From: Chroococcidiopsidaceae cyanobacterium CP_BM_ER_R8_30
GTDB taxonomy: Bacteria; Cyanobacteriota; Cyanobacteriia; Cyanobacteriales; Chroococcidiopsidaceae
Length of the DNA stretch: 36,168 bases
NCBI GenBank assembly: GCA_019244235.1
Contig: JAFASY010000067.1
Location: 1-36,168, forward strand
Direction: 5' to 3'
Shown: one piece after another, positions 25,355-33,391 of the stretch
Layout: each line of letters begins with the position of its first letter
How positions within the stretch are numbered: position 1 is the first letter of the stretch
The notes under the pieces: model-generated
What the model saw: only the letters and a program-made list of their open reading frames with translations
Databases searched by the model: none
Told to the model about the DNA's origin: nothing
Made by a program: the position numbers and the translations under genes

Positions 25355-25541
25355 AATTATTACCTCCACTATGGGAAAGACCTATACATGTCAGAGCTTT
25401 TAATATGAAATTCACGTAACTTAAGATTCAGTTAATTCAGTACGACATTCATTATTTAGTACACTAAGCATTAGCTTAAAGAATCTCAATGATTGCAACA
25501 CCACTCGTAAGGATGACTTTTCGTCTCTAGCTTTCGTAAGG

Positions 25542-26018
25542 CTAAGACATATTCACAATCGCCTGGTCTATTAATTGAGAAAGCCGTTCTCGCTCTGGCA
25601 ACGGGATATCCTTGAGAGCTTGCTCTCGCACTTGCAGAGCAAGTGGGGGCAATACTGCTTCTAATTGCTTACCTTCCGGCGTTAGCCATATTCGCCAAAT
25701 GCGACGGTCATCAACGTCCCGCTCTCGACGCACCAACCCCCGCTCCTCCATCCGGTCCAGCACACCAGTAATGGTCCCTCCCACCTGTTGGAGTTTTTCC
25801 CCGATGCTACAGGTAGGTAAACCGTCTTCTTCCCACAAACAGCACAGAACAAGCCAATGGAAGGGAGTTAGACCAAATGGCTCCATGACTTCCTGAAACC
25901 TGCGAGTCATGAGTTGAGATAGTAGTTTTATCCGGTACCCTATGCTGTAGGGTGCTAGAACTAGTTGCCGTTGCTCTACTGATAGCTGTCGCTCAACCGG
26001 GACGGAAGTTGTTTGCAT
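25542..26018 (-). CDS. MarR family transcriptional regulator
   Basis: A dimeric winged-helix regulator of about 158 residues. The core reads IKLLSQLMTRRFQEVMEPFG, LTPFHWLVLCCLWEEDG, a recognition-helix region EKLQQVGGTITGVLDRMEERG and the wing RRERDVDDRRIWRIWLTPEG. Proteins of this family commonly repress efflux genes and release DNA when they bind a toxic small molecule. It heads the efflux run, 172 bases before the EmrA-type gene, which suggests it controls that run and itself. ATG 26018 is used; an upstream GTG at 26042 is possible and neither has a strong ribosome site. Palindromes lie just upstream. Confidence 0.92.
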   Translation of the reverse strand: MQTTSVPVERQLSVEQRQLVLAPYSIGYRIKLLSQLMTRRFQEVMEPFGLTPFHWLVLCCLWEEDGLPTCSIGEKLQQVGGTITGVLDRMEERGLVRRERDVDDRRIWRIWLTPEGKQLEAVLPPLALQVREQALKDIPLPERERLSQLIDQAIVNMS

Positions 26019-26063
26019 TTCTACTTCGGATGCCTTAAGCACTCTTGTTTATATCCAAGTGTA

Positions 26064-26084
26064 ACGAAAATTATTTCGTATACG
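26064..26084. promoter_or_regulatory. Palindromic candidate operator of the MarR regulator
   Basis: ACGAAA-ATTA-TTTCGT (26064-26079) is a perfect 6-bp dyad with a 4-base centre. It overlaps a second palindrome, CGTATACG (26077-26084). Both lie 46-66 bases upstream of the MarR start in the gap shared with the divergent methyltransferase. Size and position suit a MarR dimer site; this is inferred from symmetry and place only. Confidence 0.5.
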
Positions 26085-26201
26085 TATTATCTTAGCTTAG
26101 TTTATAGATTTTTCGCAAGTGGGAAGGCATACCGTGCTTGGGGAGTCGAGAGCAACTTTATTCTTAAACTAAGAAGAGCAAACCTATTATGACTCGCACT
26201 C

Positions 26202-26852
26202 ATGCCGCTCCGACCGAATCAACGGACTAAGTTAGATACTTCTGAAGATCAACTTTTCTATAGCTATCCACGTTTTGTGACCCATGTGGACGAAGGGTTT
26301 ATTCAACAGTTGACGGATTTGTACCGTGAGCGACTCCAGCCTCACACACGCATCTTTGATATGATGAGCAGCTGGGTTTCGCATCTACCAGAGATAGAAT
26401 TCGCGCATGTTGAGGGACATGGTCTCAACGCTGAGGAACTAGCACGCAATCCTCAACTAGATCATTACTTTGTGCAAGATTTCAACAAAGATCCTCATAT
26501 CCCCTTGTCAGATCAAGATTTTGATGCTGTCCTCAACGCTGTATCAGTTCAGTACTTGCAGTATCCAGAAGCTATATTCGCTGAGATCTACCGCATCCTC
26601 AAACCAGGCGGTGTAGCAATTATCAGTTTTTCTAACCGGATGTTTTATCAAAAAGCCATTCAGGCATGGCGAGAGGGTTCTGAAGCCAGTCGAGTTGAGT
26701 TGGTTAAAAGTTACTTCGAGCTAGTGCCAGGGTTTAGCGCCCCGGAAGTCATTACTCGTCCATCTACTGCTTCTGGCTTTCTGTCTTGGTTGGGTGCTGC
26801 TGGTGGAGATCCATTTTATGCAGTGATTGCTCATCGAGATGAGTCGCTTTAG
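26202..26852 (+). CDS. SAM-dependent methyltransferase (type 11)
   Basis: A soluble class I methyltransferase of 216 residues, substrate unknown. Residues 50-62 (RIFDMMSSWVSHL) stand where motif I normally has its glycines, a variant I recall in a cyanobacterial and plant branch of the family. It is followed by ARNPQLDHYFVQDFN, the acidic FDAVLNAVSVQYL of motif IV and RILKPGGVAIISFSNR of motif VI. A 13-codon frame starting at ATG 26189 (MTRTHAAPTESTD) overlaps the start out of frame; it may be the original N-terminus lost by a frameshift, or noise. The 3' end overlaps the convergent fusion gene by 89 bases. Confidence 0.85.
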   Translation: MPLRPNQRTKLDTSEDQLFYSYPRFVTHVDEGFIQQLTDLYRERLQPHTRIFDMMSSWVSHLPEIEFAHVEGHGLNAEELARNPQLDHYFVQDFNKDPHIPLSDQDFDAVLNAVSVQYLQYPEAIFAEIYRILKPGGVAIISFSNRMFYQKAIQAWREGSEASRVELVKSYFELVPGFSAPEVITRPSTASGFLSWLGAAGGDPFYAVIAHRDESL

Positions 26853-28101
26853 CATCTGGTTGGAGTTGAGCCACAGAACGACTGAAAAACCTGAAATACA
26901 TTGAGACACAAAACTCCTTCACCGGAAAGAGTAGGTAGGTGAGGGGGTTAATTGTGACGATTATGTTGCGGACATCGCGACGAGCGAGCGCCACGATTTG
27001 CCGTGCCACCCAATCGCTAGACATAACTCCGATGGGATTAAGCGTGCTTTTAAATGGTCCCAAAATCAATTTTCGCACGATACAAGGAGCATCTAATCGA
27101 CGTAGCGTCACCAAATCTCCCAAAGTGCGCTTGGATAATTCGTACAGTGGGCTTAAAGCGGGACTGACTTCCGCTTCTGAGGTATTGACCCACACTTCCT
27201 TACAGGCTATGCCTTCATTGTCCCGGACAGTGGTGAGAAAGAGTTCTAGCAAGCGCCAACTAGAGAAGGTATTGACTTCATAGGACTGGGTAATCGCCTC
27301 TTGTGTTCTTTCGCCTCTGACATTAATACCGTGGTTAAGAACAAGAATATCGACTTGCTCCAACGCCAGAGCCAGTTCTGCCTCACAACCTACCCGCCAT
27401 GTTATTGTCTTTACTGCTAGCGGTGCCCCACTTACTGTTAGAGTTATTGGCTCTGGTTGAGAACTCAGTGCTACCACCTTCGCACCTGCTTGATGTAGGC
27501 ACAACAGGAGCGATCGCCCCAGTGTTCCAGATGCTCCCGTCACTGCTACTGTCTTTCCCTTCAAGGTAAGAGCTGTACCCATCAGCTTGTCCAAAAGAGT
27601 GAAAGTACTGCAATAGTATGCCTGGTCACTATCAAAGTGATGTCGCCAGTGATATGGTCGATTGACCAACCATTGACCTGGGGGAGCGGTGAAAGGACCA
27701 GGGAGATGAGTGACATCAGTTGCTTGCCGAGCCCATTCACCACCACTACCACGCGCTATACAGCCAGCTAAAAATATCGTAGTGTATAGGGTTCCTGCCA
27801 GAGCCGCCCATTGATAGTCAGACCTCCATTGGGAGCAGCCCCACCATGCTGCTAGCGTTAACAGCAACATGACTAGGCATTCGGGCAAATCGTTACGCCA
27901 CTGTGCCTGACGATAAACAGCGGCATTGATAATGGTTAAGTCCCGACGAAAGATGCGATGGTGCCACACATGCTGCCGATACAGCAACGGCCAGCGATGG
28001 GCTAAGACATGATAAGCATCCCGCACTAATTCGGCCCAGAAGATAGTGCCTATTGCCCATGCCATAGTTTCAACCCAAAAGGACACCATAACCCATTCCA
28101 C
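26764..28101 (-). CDS. Sterol desaturase/short-chain dehydrogenase fusion
   Basis: Two enzymes in one chain of 445 residues. Residues 1-175 form a membrane di-iron hydroxylase of the fatty-acid-hydroxylase/sterol-desaturase type: His boxes H31xxxH35, H44xxHH48 and H151xxHH155, with hydrophobic segments at about 8-22, 75-90 and 98-115. Residues 180-400 form an SDR: TGASGTLG (188-195), LNHGINV in place of NNAG, and YELSK as the YxxxK catalytic pair. The same fusion is annotated in other cyanobacteria as a bifunctional sterol desaturase/short-chain dehydrogenase, so it is not a local accident. A hydroxylation followed by oxidation of a lipid is a reasonable guess. Its last 89 bases overlap the convergent methyltransferase gene. 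Confidence 0.88.
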   Translation of the reverse strand: MEWVMVSFWVETMAWAIGTIFWAELVRDAYHVLAHRWPLLYRQHVWHHRIFRRDLTIINAAVYRQAQWRNDLPECLVMLLLTLAAWWGCSQWRSDYQWAALAGTLYTTIFLAGCIARGSGGEWARQATDVTHLPGPFTAPPGQWLVNRPYHWRHHFDSDQAYYCSTFTLLDKLMGTALTLKGKTVAVTGASGTLGRSLLLCLHQAGAKVVALSSQPEPITLTVSGAPLAVKTITWRVGCEAELALALEQVDILVLNHGINVRGERTQEAITQSYEVNTFSSWRLLELFLTTVRDNEGIACKEVWVNTSEAEVSPALSPLYELSKRTLGDLVTLRRLDAPCIVRKLILGPFKSTLNPIGVMSSDWVARQIVALARRDVRNIIVTINPLTYLLFPVKEFCVSMYFRFFSRSVAQLQPDAKATHLDEQSLHKMDLHQQHPTKTESQKQ

Positions 28102-28304
28102 TCCCTACTCCCGTCCAACTCCACTTGTGCCCCTGCTAACTCAGCTCGGCTCAGGTCGGCTTGTTGCAGATTTGCACCTCTAAGATCAACATAGCTTAGA
28201 TCGGCATCGCGCAAATTTGCACCTCTAAGATTAGCTCCACTCAGGCTAGCATTTGGCAAGTAAGCACTACATAAGTTCGCACCACTCAGGTTAGCACCGC
28301 TCAA
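28050..28304 (-). pseudogene. Pentapeptide-repeat fragment
   Basis: About ten pentapeptide repeats of the A(N/D)LxX kind (MSGANLSGANL, LRGANLRDADL, LRGANLQQADL) are followed by an unrelated tail. Such repeats fold into a square beta-helix of unknown role in cyanobacteria. The frame lacks a clear ribosome site. More pentapeptide-like codons (VLQGANLVNADLRT) lie upstream at about 28333-28425 in another frame, separated by a stop and a shift, so this is probably part of a decayed longer gene. Its tail overlaps the start of the fusion gene by 52 bases. Confidence 0.6.
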
Positions 28305-28385
28305 GGCAACGCCTGTGGAGGCAAGGCGCGACTCAAGAGCGCAAGCTCAAGTTGGCACGAGGTAGCAGGGTTCTGAGATCTGCAT

Positions 28386-28589
28386 TCACGAGATTGGCAC
28401 CCTGTAGGACAGCATCAAAGCTTGATAAGCTGCTCCAATGTTTCCCAGCACTGCTCCCTCTCGGCGCAAGTCTAAGCTATCGCGATACAAACTTAGCGCT
28501 TGCTGCCAAGACTGCAATGCTGCCTCAAACTGACTTGTCTGATAATGAGCGATTCCTTGTTTGAGTAAGTTGTCTGCATCTTCACTCAT
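28386..28589 (-). pseudogene. TPR-repeat fragment ahead of the pentapeptide remnant
   Basis: A 67-residue frame with AGGAA before its ATG begins as a good TPR protein: NLLKQGIAHYQTSQFEAALQ is one repeat and LRREGAVLGNIGAAYQAL the start of a second. It then runs out of character (MLSYRVPIS) and stops. Exactly there, another frame carries pentapeptide repeats. A frameshift or junction therefore joins a truncated TPR gene to pentapeptide sequence, either from one ancestral TPR-pentapeptide protein or from a deletion fusing two genes. The short frame may still be translated. Confidence 0.55.
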
Positions 28590-28812
28590 GTCGTTCCTAA
28601 TAGTAACTCGTCTATGTCTGAAAATTAGAGATGTAGTAATTTCCGCACTTTTTGGCTAACAATAAGGCGACTTCCAAAATGGACATGATAATCTAGAGGA
28701 GTGAAGATTTGCTTCTCTAGCATACAGAACTCCACGTAGTTGTTATGATTCGACATTGAGAAGCGCTTCTACTCGAATATTCGCACAACTCAGTCAGTAT
28801 CGAACTTAAGTT

Positions 28813-29031
28813 ATGACCCAGCAAGTTATTCACCCGATGGTGAAATTGCAGCATCACGTGCGTTCCCTAGTGGAATCCAAAATCATTAAGCCCACGGATA
28901 GCATCTGGAAGGTTGCCCCACTTTATGGAAATGAATGGTCCTATTGGAAATCAGAGCTACTAGACTATGGCTTCACTACACAAGACCCCGTCAGTGAATT
29001 GCTAGCAGTTGAAGCTTGGGACGAAGAATAA
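28813..29031 (+). CDS. Small conserved cyanobacterial protein (DUF4327-like)
   Basis: A 72-residue soluble protein resembling the DUF4327 family known from cyanobacteria: HPMVKLQHHVRSLVESKI at the start, DSIWKVAPLYGNEWSYWK in the middle and an acidic end LLAVEAWDEE. Its role is unknown. It stands alone on the plus strand between the decayed TPR/pentapeptide locus and the kinase gene, ending 3 bases from the convergent kinase. The ATG is chosen because the conserved region starts at once. Confidence 0.8.
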   Translation: MTQQVIHPMVKLQHHVRSLVESKIIKPTDSIWKVAPLYGNEWSYWKSELLDYGFTTQDPVSELLAVEAWDEE

Positions 29032-29034
29032 TTC

Positions 29035-30249
29035 CTATAGGCAAGCTTTCAAGGCAGTAATCAATTCTCTAGCGTTTGAATAGCGATCGCCAGGAGCGGG
29101 TTCTGTTACCCGCTCAATCACTTTTCGCAGCCGAGGTGTAATCGTGGGAACTCTGTCGATAGAGAATCGATAATCTCGACCTCGATTCTGTGGGCGGTAA
29201 AAGTTAAAAGGGTTTTCGCCTGTTAGTAAGAAGATCAATGTCGGTCCAATGGCATAGAGATCAGACTGGGTAAGAGGCTGTCCCCGTTCTTGTTCAGGGG
29301 CAGAGTATCCTTCAGCCCCAATGCGAGTTCCAGGTATAGTGCCAATTTCCTTGACAGCGCCAAAATCAAGCACCACGATGCTGTTATCTGCGGTGCGAGC
29401 CATAAGGTTAGCTGGTTTGATATCGCGATGAATTAGTGGCGGCTTGTGACTGTGAATGTAGTCTAAAACTTCGCAGGTTTGGATCATCCAGCCGATCGCT
29501 TGACTTGGTGTAACTGGTCCCAAACTCAAGATCCGTTTCTCTAAATCTTGCCCATGAACTAGCTGCATAGCTAAGTATTTTTTTCCTGCTTCCACAAAAA
29601 AATCATAGTATTCAGGAATACCTGGATGATGCAGCGATTTAAGGATGCGAGCCTCCCGTTCAAACAGTTCTTGAGCTTTAGCAATTTTCGCCATATCCGC
29701 GTTCATTTCCTTTAACACCACTAGCCGTGGCTGCCTCTGCTGGCTTACCTCCGCAGGCTCCCAAGCCAGGAAAGTCGTGCCCATACCTCCCCGTCCAAGC
29801 GTCCGTAGGATTTGATATTGTCGGATGGTCCGTTGAACTGAAATGGGTTGACCACAGTGGATGCAAAACAGATTGTTTGGCGGATTACCACGATGAGTAC
29901 AGCCTACTGAAGCAGTTGAGGGAGGAGTAGCTAGAACTGATTGGAATACTTGGAATTTCAGGATCGGGCCTCCTCGTGCTAATTGAATGAGGGAGCCATC
30001 TGACAATAAACTTTGAGCGACTAAGACGCCATCGAGGAAAGTTCCATTTGTGCCTTGGTTAATCAGTTGCCAAGAGTCTCGGTTAGAGTTCAGGCATCGT
30101 AATTCCAGGTGATGACGGGAAACCAGAGTATCAGTCAAAACGATATGATTGTCTGGAGAGCGACCAATCCGGATTACAAACTCGTTCTCAAACCGCCACT
30201 GTTGTAGTGGGGTGTTTCGTTGGGAATCTAAAAGGGTTAGCCTGACCAC
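29035..30249 (-). CDS. Ser/Thr protein kinase with N-terminal FHA domain
   Basis: A cytoplasmic Hanks-type kinase of 404 residues. The FHA domain (about 1-100) has the phospho-Thr-binding marks RIGRSPDNHIVL, SRHHLEL and NGTFLDG. A short zinc-ribbon-like linker follows (117-133), with Arg 120 where a Cys is expected. The kinase domain (about 145-404) has the glycine loop GRGGMG (152-157), Lys 180, catalytic HRDIKPAN (274-281), DFG (295-297) and SAPEQ. FHA domains next to kinases usually read their own or partner phosphorylation. It starts with GTG 15 bases after the PP2C gene, so kinase and phosphatase are cotranscribed and probably act on the same targets. Confidence 0.94.
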   Translation of the reverse strand: MVRLTLLDSQRNTPLQQWRFENEFVIRIGRSPDNHIVLTDTLVSRHHLELRCLNSNRDSWQLINQGTNGTFLDGVLVAQSLLSDGSLIQLARGGPILKFQVFQSVLATPPSTASVGCTHRGNPPNNLFCIHCGQPISVQRTIRQYQILRTLGRGGMGTTFLAWEPAEVSQQRQPRLVVLKEMNADMAKIAKAQELFEREARILKSLHHPGIPEYYDFFVEAGKKYLAMQLVHGQDLEKRILSLGPVTPSQAIGWMIQTCEVLDYIHSHKPPLIHRDIKPANLMARTADNSIVVLDFGAVKEIGTIPGTRIGAEGYSAPEQERGQPLTQSDLYAIGPTLIFLLTGENPFNFYRPQNRGRDYRFSIDRVPTITPRLRKVIERVTEPAPGDRYSNARELITALKACL

Positions 30250-30264
30250 ATCAACATTTCAACT

Positions 30265-32292
30265 TTATCCTGGTTGCTGCATGTCTGGTCGCACTTTCAC
30301 TCGAATCAACACAGCAGTGATATTATCATGCCCATTGTATTGGTTTGCCAAATCGATTAACTCGCTAGCTCCCTGCTCCAGACTCTTGCTAGAACTTAAG
30401 AGGGGTTGTAGATGAGTCTGCCATTTTTCCTCCAATAGGCCATTATCAGAAAGACCATCCGAGGCCAAAAGTAGCAGCGTGTCTTCATTCAACTCTAGAA
30501 ACTTCACATCGGGCTTAACGAAGTTCTCATCTCGCGGTCCTAAAGCCTGGGTAAGTTGATAGGCATCAGGACGCCCATATGCGATCTCTGGTTCCACTCC
30601 TCGGGAAATCTCTCGTTGCCCGACTTCGTGATCCACAGTCAATTGCTCTAATCCCTGCCTGCGACTCAGCCTGTAAAGGCGGCTATCACCCACATGCGCC
30701 ACTGCTATCTTAGTGTTTTGGAGTAAAACCATAACTAAGGTCGTACCCATACGTGCTGTGCCAGAACGAGTGTCTTGTTGGTTCTGGTTATAGATTGCTT
30801 GATTGGCTGTACGCACGGCTTCGCGAATAGTCGCTTCATCTGGCAGCTCAGATGGAGATTGCCACCGGGTTTGAAAATATTGCTGTAGAGTTTTCACTGC
30901 TAGAGAACTGGCTACCTCGCCTGCCGCATGTCCACCCATGCCATCACAGAGGATATAAAGCCCCTGTGCCTGGGTAGTTCTCCCTCTAGGGCTTTCCTGT
31001 TTAGAGATTCTCGTTTCGATCCCGAAACAATCCTCGTTGTGGTCGCGTTGGCGACCAACATCGGTGCAGCCTGCGTCTTCTAGACTATACAGCTGCATTG
31101 GTAGCACGACAGTTGGCATATCATCGCTTTGCATCGGTAGTTCATCTAGTTGCAGGGGAGGGGAGAAGGGAGCTGGGGGAGAGGTTGTTAGGGGGACTTG
31201 TAGTTCGTTGGCGATTCCTTGTAGATGTGATCGCAGTTCGTCTATTGTTTGAATGTGACCAGCTTTAAGTTCGTCTATTAGTTGCACTAAACTACCAAAC
31301 TGGGTGCGCTGAGATTCATGAAGAAGCTCCTGCCACACTTGTCCCAAATCTTGCAAGGTCGGTGTAGATCCAGGGCTTTCAGCATACAAGCGTTGCAATG
31401 CCAGTGTCTTGTTTGCCCCAATTCGCAAATTCGACGAGATGAGGAGGCTTTGACGACAAGACCAAGGTTCTAGAGCTGCCCAGAGTTGAGTCATTTGGTA
31501 AAGCAATGGCAAAATCTGAGCTAAAGTTGTCTCTCGCTCGTAGCATTCAAGCAACTGAGGCCAATCTGAACGGTCTTCAATCAAGACCACTTGCCGATTG
31601 TCCTCCTGCCAAGCATCGTGGATGGGGGCACAGGTTTGAGGAAACTGGGACCAAAGGGCTAGGTAGGGCTTGGCGATCGCTGGAATTGCCGTCGTCATGA
31701 CTGAGTCGGCACCTACCTCTGGTGGTCGAGCCTCAGCTGAAACATTTGGTGGTGTTACCAGCCACTCTGGTGGCGAGGCTGCCAAGGCTGCTAGTGGCGA
31801 CAATTGAAATGGTTGACAGTCCAATACTCTTACCTGTACTTCTGTCACCAAGGGTGGTAAAGGTTCTAGCAACTGGTAGCGCTGCTCTACGTCCAGGTAG
31901 GCTTCAGGCTGTGGGGTAGAGGCAGTTGGTGGCTCACTGGTGATAGAGACAGGCGGGGCTGCTAATTCTTCTACAGGGTTTTCCACATCATCCAAGCTCA
32001 ACCTGGTTACACTGTTTGGCATCGACTCAGGGATAGCAACGGGAGTTGTTACTTCGGCTACTTCCAAGCTCAAATTGGTCATATCCTCTGGGATTGACCC
32101 TGATTTCAGAGGTGTGATAATCGCCCACCACACAGTTCCTGTGACTTTGCCGCAGTTCTGACATAGTCTGGCACGCAAATCCACATCGCTACCACAGTTT
32201 GGACAGACCTTTTGAGTCAGGGAGGTACCGCAGCGTTGACAATATTTGTTGCCATTAGGGTTTTCAGACTGGCAGTGAGGGCAAATTAGCAT
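30265..32292 (-). CDS. PP2C-type protein phosphatase with double zinc ribbon
   Basis: A 675-residue protein. Two zinc ribbons at the N-terminus have all eight Cys (4, 7, 18, 21 and 30, 33, 44, 47). A long Pro/Thr/Ser-rich stretch (about 60-150) and a region with weak kinase-like or TPR-like character (about 200-360) follow. The PP2C domain (about 405-665) shows the metal-binding motifs TDVGRQRDHNED, LCDGMGGHAAGE, VAHVGDSRLYRL, ASDGLSD and HDNITAVLI. It removes phosphate from Ser/Thr, most likely opposing the FHA kinase encoded 15 bases downstream. This pairing is typical of bacterial Ser/Thr signalling. Confidence 0.94.
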   Translation of the reverse strand: MLICPHCQSENPNGNKYCQRCGTSLTQKVCPNCGSDVDLRARLCQNCGKVTGTVWWAIITPLKSGSIPEDMTNLSLEVAEVTTPVAIPESMPNSVTRLSLDDVENPVEELAAPPVSITSEPPTASTPQPEAYLDVEQRYQLLEPLPPLVTEVQVRVLDCQPFQLSPLAALAASPPEWLVTPPNVSAEARPPEVGADSVMTTAIPAIAKPYLALWSQFPQTCAPIHDAWQEDNRQVVLIEDRSDWPQLLECYERETTLAQILPLLYQMTQLWAALEPWSCRQSLLISSNLRIGANKTLALQRLYAESPGSTPTLQDLGQVWQELLHESQRTQFGSLVQLIDELKAGHIQTIDELRSHLQGIANELQVPLTTSPPAPFSPPLQLDELPMQSDDMPTVVLPMQLYSLEDAGCTDVGRQRDHNEDCFGIETRISKQESPRGRTTQAQGLYILCDGMGGHAAGEVASSLAVKTLQQYFQTRWQSPSELPDEATIREAVRTANQAIYNQNQQDTRSGTARMGTTLVMVLLQNTKIAVAHVGDSRLYRLSRRQGLEQLTVDHEVGQREISRGVEPEIAYGRPDAYQLTQALGPRDENFVKPDVKFLELNEDTLLLLASDGLSDNGLLEEKWQTHLQPLLSSSKSLEQGASELIDLANQYNGHDNITAVLIRVKVRPDMQQPG

Positions 32293-32441
32293 ACTGAGAC
32301 TTCCTGCATTCCCGTTCTAAAGTGTTTACAAAAAACCAGCCTGAAAACCCTATCGAGCTAAGTTTACAGGGGTGTGTCAAAGACACTAGGAACTAGATGA
32401 TAGCTAAGATCCAAGTTGCCATAGTTTGCTGTCCCTGCCCA

Positions 32442-33026
32442 CTATTTTAAAGATAGAAGTGGCTTTATTTCCTCTGGAGTGAGATTGCGCCATTCCCCTG
32501 GCTGGAGTCCCTCTAAGTCAAGATGCGCGATTTTGACTCTAACTAATCGTAAAGTCGGATATCCTACCTTAGCTGTCATTCGACGCACTTGCCGATTTCG
32601 CCCCTCAGTCAGTGTGAGTTCTAGCCAAGCACAAGGCACATTTTTCCGAAATCGAATTGGATGGGTTCGCGGTGGCAACGGTGGCTCATAGTCTAACAGT
32701 TGCACCTCTGCTGGTTGTGTCCGGTAATTTTCAATGACTACGCCTTGCTGCAGTTGGCTTAGGGCATCTGCATCGGGAATTCGCTCTACCTGTACCCAAT
32801 AGGTGCGCTTGTGTCTAAACCGAGGATGGGAGAGCCAGTGTTGCAATTGCCCGTGATTAGTTAACAGCATCAACCCCTCACTGTCCCAATCCAGACGTCC
32901 AACAGGGTAAACGCCAGGAACTAGAATGTAATCCTTGAGAGTGCTGCGTTTGGTTTCGCTGTTGTCTGTGAATTGGCTCAAAACGCCATAGGGTTTGTAA
33001 AACAAGATGTACTTATACTTACCCAT
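32442..33026 (-). CDS. Pseudouridine synthase, RsuA/RluE type
   Basis: An rRNA-modifying enzyme of about 194 residues. It has the opening [16 protein letters not shown], the catalytic motif [16 protein letters not shown] with Asp 46, and the end motif [15 protein letters not shown] typical of RsuA/RluB/RluE/RluF. No S4 RNA-binding domain precedes it, which points to the RluE branch (23S rRNA in Escherichia coli). The ATG at 33026 is preferred since homologues begin close to the KPYG motif. The frame is open to a TTG at 33098, with GAGGAGG inside the extra part, so a longer N-terminus is possible. Confidence 0.88.
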   Translation of the reverse strand: MGKYKYILFYKPYGVLSQFTDNSETKRSTLKDYILVPGVYPVGRLDWDSEGLMLLTNHGQLQHWLSHPRFRHKRTYWVQVERIPDADALSQLQQGVVIENYRTQPAEVQLLDYEPPLPPRTHPIRFRKNVPCAWLELTLTEGRNRQVRRMTAKVGYPTLRLVRVKIAHLDLEGLQPGEWRNLTPEEIKPLLSLK

Positions 33027-33098
33027 CTGCCAGAGAGTTGATACTTTTTGTTCAGACAGAAACTTCCTCCTCACTGTAACCAAATTTCTGCGAGGCAA

Positions 33099-33391
33099 TA
33101 ATCGTCCCTATATCTAAAATGACGAGTAAAAACTGCCAACTCTATACTGAAGTCCATCATGTTCTTAGAGGATGTGACTTGAGATAGACGTGATAGAGGA
33201 TAAGGCTCATTAGGATACCTTTAGTCACTGTTCTTTTGCTTTAAGGAAGCGATAGAACAATAACTTTATTAGGCTTAAAGCTAGATAACTATCACTTAAA
33301 AGCTCAACCTGCAAAGCGATTGGTACACTGACAGCTCATAAATTTAATTTTTCGTGTCTCTATTGCACGCTTTTTCAAGAGGTAAATCCTA
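33099..33391. other. Upstream region of the phosphoketolase gene
   Basis: These 293 bases between divergent genes hold no reading frame of note. The last part contains AGAGG about 10 bases before the ATG of the phosphoketolase, a usable ribosome site. No clear promoter hexamers or operator dyad stood out. Confidence 0.45.
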
